A stretch of DNA of 64,000 nt from Mycogone perniciosa (taxonomy: Eukaryota > Ascomycota > Sordariomycetes > Hypocreales > Hypocreaceae), in contig JAOALB010000056.1 of NCBI GenBank assembly GCA_025331125.1, positions 124,001-188,000 of the forward strand, given 5' to 3'. The first letter of the stretch is position 1, and each line of letters opens with the position of its first letter. The notes beneath the pieces were generated by a model. The model was given only the letters and a program-made list of their open reading frames with translations. It had not been told where the DNA came from and did no database searches. The translations under genes were made by a program, and so were the position numbers. Shown here in pieces: positions 58,601-64,000 of the stretch.

Positions 58601-59650
58601 GCTGACGCTTGGATACCTTCGATTCATTGAAAGTTGGAACCAAATTACCCTGTGTGCGGTAGTTGAGCGCGTCCAAGCAGAATGCCGGAATACAGTCAAT
58701 TAAGGTGTTGAGCCAATCCTAACTCGCGCTAACGCCCGGCGCCCTCTTGTAGCTTGAGATGTTGGCACCAGGCACGAGTCGGTAGTAGGAGTACCAGTAC
58801 CTAGTAGCACATACCAGGCTAGGTAGGGTCTGGTGTATCTGTTTTCGATTGCTGGGCTTTGAGCCACTTGCGCCAACGGTCCCCGCTATACTGTTTGGCT
58901 TGTCGCAGCCCAGCCTAGCCGACTGCTCGCGGCTCTTCCAAGAAGCATTGGAAGAAGCTACCTATTATCTGACATCGTGAGGCATCCACAGATAGCGATG
59001 CGATGGGATTAGATGATCAGTCGGCTCATCCGGGTCTGTGCCAGGCAGATTCGGGGCCATAGATAACAAGATAGGAGATTCAGCGTCCACGAACGGTGTA
59101 TGTAGTTGCAGCAACAATGTACAATGCCAATCCGTCTTGAGAACGCGAGTTTGTACTTTGTACCGAGTACGCGTGCCAATGTCTGTCCGTAAGTCCTTTG
59201 TGTTGCTAACATTATATTAGCACCTGGATATTGAATATGTACCAGTAGTAATATAATATGAGTGCGAATTCGGACAAACCAAAAGCTGGATGCTAAATCA
59301 AGCAACTCGAACCTGGTCCAATAACGACGAATGCATATGTACGGAGTACTTTGCACGACAGAGCACAGAACTAGCATCCTGGTGGATCCTGAAATCAGCA
59401 ACATGGAGTTGGGAGAGATACAGAGTAGCATTGGCAAGGATGAAGACGGGCGCGGGTCATGTAGTACGGAGTACATACTTCGTAGTGGGCGTACGCACGC
59501 AGAGGCCAACAACAAGGGTGTCCTCTATAGCCAAGTTCTTAGCGCGTTCAGGCATCCCGCATGCTGCCGTTGCCTTGGCCTGGGGTATTTTGAAGAGTAT
59601 GTATGTACAGCGGATGAGTGCGAAATACTACCGGAGTCGGTTGACCTGGT

Positions 59651-59669
59651 GGGAGGGGAGGGGAGGGGA
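59651..59669 (+). other. Possible G-quadruplex tract
   Basis: GGGAGGGGAGGGGAGGGG gives four runs of at least three G separated by single A residues, the canonical G-quadruplex pattern. It lies about 700 bp upstream of the permease start. Confidence 0.6.
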
Positions 59670-59875
59670 GAGTGTGCGGGCATGATTTCTTGGCCGAGTG
59701 ACTCTGGTGTCGGTGAGTCCTCGCACTCAGGCAGTCAATCAATCGCTCAATCAAATCCCAATTCGCTGACTGGTGTGCCTCTTTCCATATCTCCCTTGGT
59801 AATTTCTCCGTGGCCCATTCGATTCGCGCCTGACGCCGCCTGCTCCATCATATTAGGCCTGTATGTACGAAGCAT

Positions 59876-59893
59876 GTACTCCGTACTCCGTAC
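59876..59893. repeat. Tandem copies of the dispersed palindrome
   Basis: GTACTCCGTACTCCGTAC, about 460 bp upstream of the permease start codon. Confidence 0.85.
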
Positions 59894-60349
59894 TTTTCTC
59901 CGTTCTCGTTGTGGCGCTGGGGTGCGGATTCTGAAGCAGTTGGGTCCTTGCAAGCAAGAAGATTGGCAGATTAGCTTCCTTCCCCTCTCTCCGCCTCCTC
60001 ATTATCCTTCCTGTTCTGTTGCTTATCCCACACCCCCATCAACAGTCTCGAACTCCGCTAGCTCTCCAATCCGCCACCCCCCTCCCAAATCGCCTCGGAC
60101 CGAGCGCTAGATGAGCAACAGTGCAACGTTCTTTTGGAAAGCCTCCCGTACATAAATTCGCCCGCCAGCCCTCCTCCTTGCTGTGGTCTTTCTTTTCGAT
60201 CAGTATATCTCCAGGGCTGGTTGCTTTCCTCTCTTTAAGAAGGGCTCATTCCCCAATCGTCTTCCTGCTTCATCCTTCTCTTCTCCGCTTGAGGAGACGC
60301 CAACAGACATTATACACCCATAGAGACGAACCAGCGACCTCAGCCCGTC

Positions 60350-62347
60350 ATGTCTAACAAAGAGAGTGGCTTCGCCACTCCCCCCGAGAAAGGCGACAAT
60401 GCCCACGGAAGCACCACCATTACAGGAGACACTGGCGGCGACTACCGAGAGGAGAACTTCTGGACACGCAATGGCCTCAACCTGGACTCCTTCAAGAAGA
60501 AGGAATATGGTGTCGGCATAGTCGAGCTTGAGCGCTCCATGAAGCCGCGCCATCTTAACATGATTGCCATCGGTGGCTCCATCGGTGCTGGTTTCTTCGT
60601 CGGATCTGGTGGTGCCCTTAGCCGAGGTGTAAGTCGCCATCCAATACCCCTACTTCATATCCTTGGTGTCCAAAGATCTCCCGTATCTTGACTGGCGATT
60701 GTGCTGCGCGTGTCAACATTCAACACATTGCTTCCGACTGCCTTGCTCCCGGTGGTATTTGGTCGAGTGCTAACGGGTGTAATAATAGGGACCCGGCTTT
60801 GTCTTGTTTGATTTCCTTATCATTGGTATCATGATGTTCAATGTCGGTAAGTGTGCTGCCACTCTCCCTCCATCGCGTGCCGTTTTCGTGCTGATCATAG
60901 TCAAGTCTATGCTCTTGGTGAACTCTCTGTCATGTTCCCTATCTCCGGTGGCTTCTACACGTACTCGGCCCGCTTCATCGATCCGTCTTGGGGTTTCGCC
61001 ATGGGTTGGAACTACGTCTTTCAATGGGCTGCTGTGCTTCCACTTGAGCTGACCGTGTGCGCCATTACAATCGGGTACTGGAACACTGAAATCTCCACTG
61101 CCGTCTGGATCAGCGTCTTCCTCGCCGCCATCATCATCATCAACATCTTTGGTACCTTGGGCTATGCTGAGGAAGAGTTCTGGTCCTCATGCTTTAAGCT
61201 GGGAGCTACCGTTGCCTTTATGATCATCGCCTTCGTCCTTGTTGTCGGTGGTGGACCTAAGGGTGGCCGATATGATGAGTACTGGGGAGCCCGTTACTGG
61301 TATGATCCCGGTGCCTTCAAGAACGGCTTCAAGGGTTTCTGCTCCGTTTTCGTCACGGCTGCCTTCTCTTTCTCTGGAACTGAGCTCGTTGGTCTAGCTG
61401 CTGCCGAGTCTGCCAATCCCGCCAAGGCCCTCCCCAGTGCCATTAAGCAGGTCTTCTGGCGTATCACCCTCTTCTATATCCTCGGCCTCTTCTTTGTCGG
61501 CCTGCTTGTCGACTGCAATGATCCCGCCCTTCTGTCTGAGTCCGCCTATGCTGACGCCAAGGCCTCTCCCTTCGTCCTCGTTGGCAAGTACGCCGGCCTC
61601 AAGGGCTTTGACCACTTCATGAACGTTGTCATTCTCGTCTCAGTCCTGTCTATCGGTGTCTCTGGTGTCTATGGTGGCTCCCGAACTCTGACCGCTCTTG
61701 CTCAGCAGGGCTATGCTCCCAAGATCTTCACCTATATCGATAAGTCTGGACGTCCTCTCCCCGCTGTCGCTGTCATCATCTTGTGTGGTTTCTTGGCCTA
61801 TGTCAGTCTCAGCGCCTCGGGTCCCGTGGTCTTCGACTGGCTTCTCGCTCTGTCTGGCCTGTGCGCCCTTTTCACCTGGGGCTCCATCTGCCTTGCCCAT
61901 ATCCGATTCCGCAAGGCCTGGCAATACCATGGACACACTCTTGACGAGATTCCCTTCAAGGCCATCGGTGGTGTCTATGGCTCCTGGATTGGATTGGCTC
62001 TGTGCGTTCTCGTCATGATTGCTCAGGTAAGATATAATAATCCTTCTCGTGCGGTCTCGTTTTGGTTTCGCTAACATTAATCGCAGTTCTATACCGCCAT
62101 TGCTGCCCCCCCTGGAAAGTCTGGCCTGGGCACTGTTGAGGGCTTCTTCAAGCAGTACCTGGCTTTCCCCGTTGTCATCTTCTTCTGGATTGTCGGATAC
62201 CTGTGGAAGCGCGGAGGCTGGCTCAAGACTGAGCAGATGGATGTCGACACCGGTCGCCGTGAAGTTGACTGGGAGGATATCAACGCTTTCCGCGCCAAGC
62301 AGGCCACCTGGCCTGCGTGGAGACGAATCCTTAGCGTCTTGTTCTAA
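60350..62347 (+). CDS. Amino-acid permease (fungal YAT/AAP family)
   Basis: Four exons, 60350-60628, 60789-60846, 60906-62026 and 62087-62347, giving 572 aa. All introns are GT-AG. The N-terminus is a hydrophilic cytosolic tail. The first membrane segment has the family signature RHLNMIAIGGSIGAGFFVGSG; GGPGFVLFDFLIIGIMMFNV and YALGELSVMFPISGGFYTYS follow across the junctions. FIDPSWGFAMGWNYVFQW, FSFSGTELVGLAAAES and GVYGGSRTLTALAQQGYAPK are hallmark loops. Twelve membrane segments are expected and can be traced. The C-terminal tail is basic/acidic (KRGGWLKTEQMDVDTGRREV). Proton-coupled uptake of amino acids at the plasma membrane is the family role; the substrate range cannot be read from sequence. 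The CT-rich leader is typical of strongly expressed fungal genes. Confidence 0.93.
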
Positions 62348-64000
62348 AGCGGTGGATTTGATTCGTCTGTTTTTTCTGTTGTTGTAATCCCCTGACCCTG
62401 AGACAACCTGTCTTTAGTTGCAGATCGGAACGGCGCACCGGTGCCACTGAACGTGTTGGCATGTTGTGTCAGGGTCTGGGAGTTTAGATGGTTCGCATGT
62501 CGTTATTTGATCCATACCCTCCTGTCATGACATCATTCTTCTGCACGCAATTAGCTTCTATTACAAAGATACCACAGTGGCTTGAATATCTAGTGAACTT
62601 ACGAGGAATGGAATCAATGATATATAATGGTTTTAGAATTAATATCACTGACCAAATGACTTGTGAACCCGCCTGTATGCCTATGTGAGGGAGCATTTCT
62701 TCGCAGGATAAAAGTCGTGGGCTTGTTTGTATGGCGAGTTGGTACAGGTATTCGGAGCGGTCGGTATCATGATCCTGACGGAAGATCTTTCATGGCGAGT
62801 TTCTCAAAAGACATGGATGCTGGCCAACAAAGGAACAAATGTAGAGAGGCAAAATCATAATAAACGCTGAGCAAGAAAGCGAGAAAAAAAGGACGGTAGG
62901 TCTTGAGTTTTTGTTTCTCGCGGGTGGATTCGTGATATCAGAGCTTCTCTGTCGTGATATATATCTTCCTGTTTTATATACCGTAGCAAGTGAGTGGGTT
63001 GGTGGAACTGTACTCGGTTTTATTGTTTCGGGGGGTTTTTCCTTTGCAGAGGCGCGCCTTCTGTCAAGATTTGGCGCGCCCTTCGACTCCCAGGTTCCAT
63101 TTGTTTTGTCATGCAGTGGGTCATATACATAATCCTTGGGCCTTTACCGTTGTGGGCTATCGGCTGTCATCTCCAACTAAGTTAGTTACTTGACAGAACC
63201 CAGGAGATACCTCAAGTCGTTGCGTGAATTGCGAGGGAAGTAAAGTACTGGAAGGTACTGCCTCGAATAACTTTGATCTGCGGGCGTGATTTGTGCTCTC
63301 AGACTATTGTCTCGTTTTGGAATATAAATTGAGCACTCTTTCAAGTTCGTATTAACAACGCACAATTCCAGGATGATGGATGAATTACTCAATAGCCGAT
63401 TCACGGTCTTTGGGTAGTTCTTGATGGAACTAGAGGGCATAAATACCATTGACACCACCAAGCTTGGCAGGTCTTCGTGAAGAGTAAAATGCTAAGAGAA
63501 AGCAAATCCAAATCACCCATAGCTTTTGAGAAGTAGAAAAGAGAATAACTCACGGCACTTCGTACATATGTATGGAGTAATAGTGCAAAAGTTTTCCTCT
63601 GGGCGGCATCATGTATGCAATGCTCTTGGCAACTGGAGCTTAATTTCTCGTCCCACTGTTCTTTGTTGCTCGGCTCTCTCTGGAAATTCCTAATTGGGTC
63701 TGGATAAGATGATCCTATCAGACCAAAAAATGACGGCGGTAATGCAAACCCGCGCTGTGGGTAACCATATGCCGTGAGAGGCCGAAGACCGGCAGAGGCG
63801 GCAGTCTATCTACATCTGACACGAGCAAACAATTTGCCAGTGTTATTGGTCAGCTCGGTTGCTTTTCGACTATAGAGGAAGCAGTGGATTATGGGGGCCA
63901 AAGTAAGGAGTGATATCGCAAGCAGAATGACAGCGTAGCTTCGTTCGATTCGTCAGAATCATAAAGACCTGGTTTGCTGGGAGTATGCCTATTCCTCATC
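62348..64000. other. 3' flank of the permease, no gene recognised
   Basis: AT-rich non-coding sequence without a convincing frame on either strand. One degenerate palindrome-like word (TATGGAGTA) occurs near 63571-63579. A gene starting outside the window to the right could have its 3' end here but is not detectable. Confidence 0.45.

Larger units (their letters stand above)
53203..60349. other. 7.1-kb gene-free region
   Basis: Upstream region of the cysteine-repeat gene, then non-coding DNA, then the C/T-rich leader of the permease (about 59950-60349). No open frame resembles a family; frames such as 54052-54444 (+) and 59331-60110 (+) lack any domain. Palindrome copies occur at 53271-53279, 53320-53330, 55675-55692, 59339-59349, 59464-59474 and 59876-59893. 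A G-rich tract lies at 59651-59669, and repeated GTAATA words at 55635-55672. Confidence 0.5.

Overview
The window is nuclear DNA from a filamentous ascomycete (Pezizomycotina, probably Sordariomycetes and perhaps Hypocreales; the order is inference). The evidence is short GT-AG introns with CTAAC/CTGAC-like branch sites, a fused alpha-beta tryptophan synthase, a fused GARS-AIRS purine enzyme, fungal-only families such as PRM1, and repeats that look damaged by repeat-induced point mutation (RIP). Eleven apparently intact protein genes were found, all eukaryotic and not in operons. Their exon structures were rebuilt by hand from splice signals and reading-frame continuity.

Layout. 1.1-11.2 kb is a compact housekeeping block: mitochondrial aspartate aminotransferase (+), an unrecognised conserved coiled-coil-type protein (-), mitoribosomal protein bL28m (+), tryptophan synthase (-) and the plasma-membrane fusion protein PRM1 (-). 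11.2-16.6 kb is gene-poor. It holds a broken 3' gene remnant carrying C-to-T type stop codons, a 19-bp minisatellite and an AT-rich island. An UNC93-like membrane protein (-) lies at 16.6-18.5 kb. A 4.5-kb gene-free stretch separates it from a CDC25-type Ras exchange factor (-, 23.1-26.8 kb).

26.8-42.3 kb is a gene desert plus a repeat graveyard. It contains a MITE with 53-bp inverted repeats and TA target duplications, and two divergent, decayed copies of an SF1-helicase-like gene in head-to-head orientation, with a small repeat family in and near them. Genes resume with an ARMH3/DUF1741-family protein (-), a decayed argininosuccinate lyase (-), the purine enzyme ADE5,7 (+), the 2-oxoglutarate dehydrogenase subunit KGD4 (+) and a PPxY/cysteine-repeat protein (-). 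Another 7-kb desert precedes an amino-acid permease (+) at 60.4-62.3 kb.

The intact genes cover amino-acid metabolism (AAT, TRP, permease), mitochondrial function (bL28m, KGD4, AAT), purine synthesis, Ras signalling and mating-cell fusion. No secondary-metabolite cluster or single coherent pathway was seen. The most striking unexplained signal is a short palindromic word family (core TACGGAGTA, with TACGAAGTA, GTACGAGTAC and GTACTAGTAC variants). It recurs dozens of times across the non-coding DNA and was not seen inside intact genes. No tRNA, rRNA or CRISPR was recognised.
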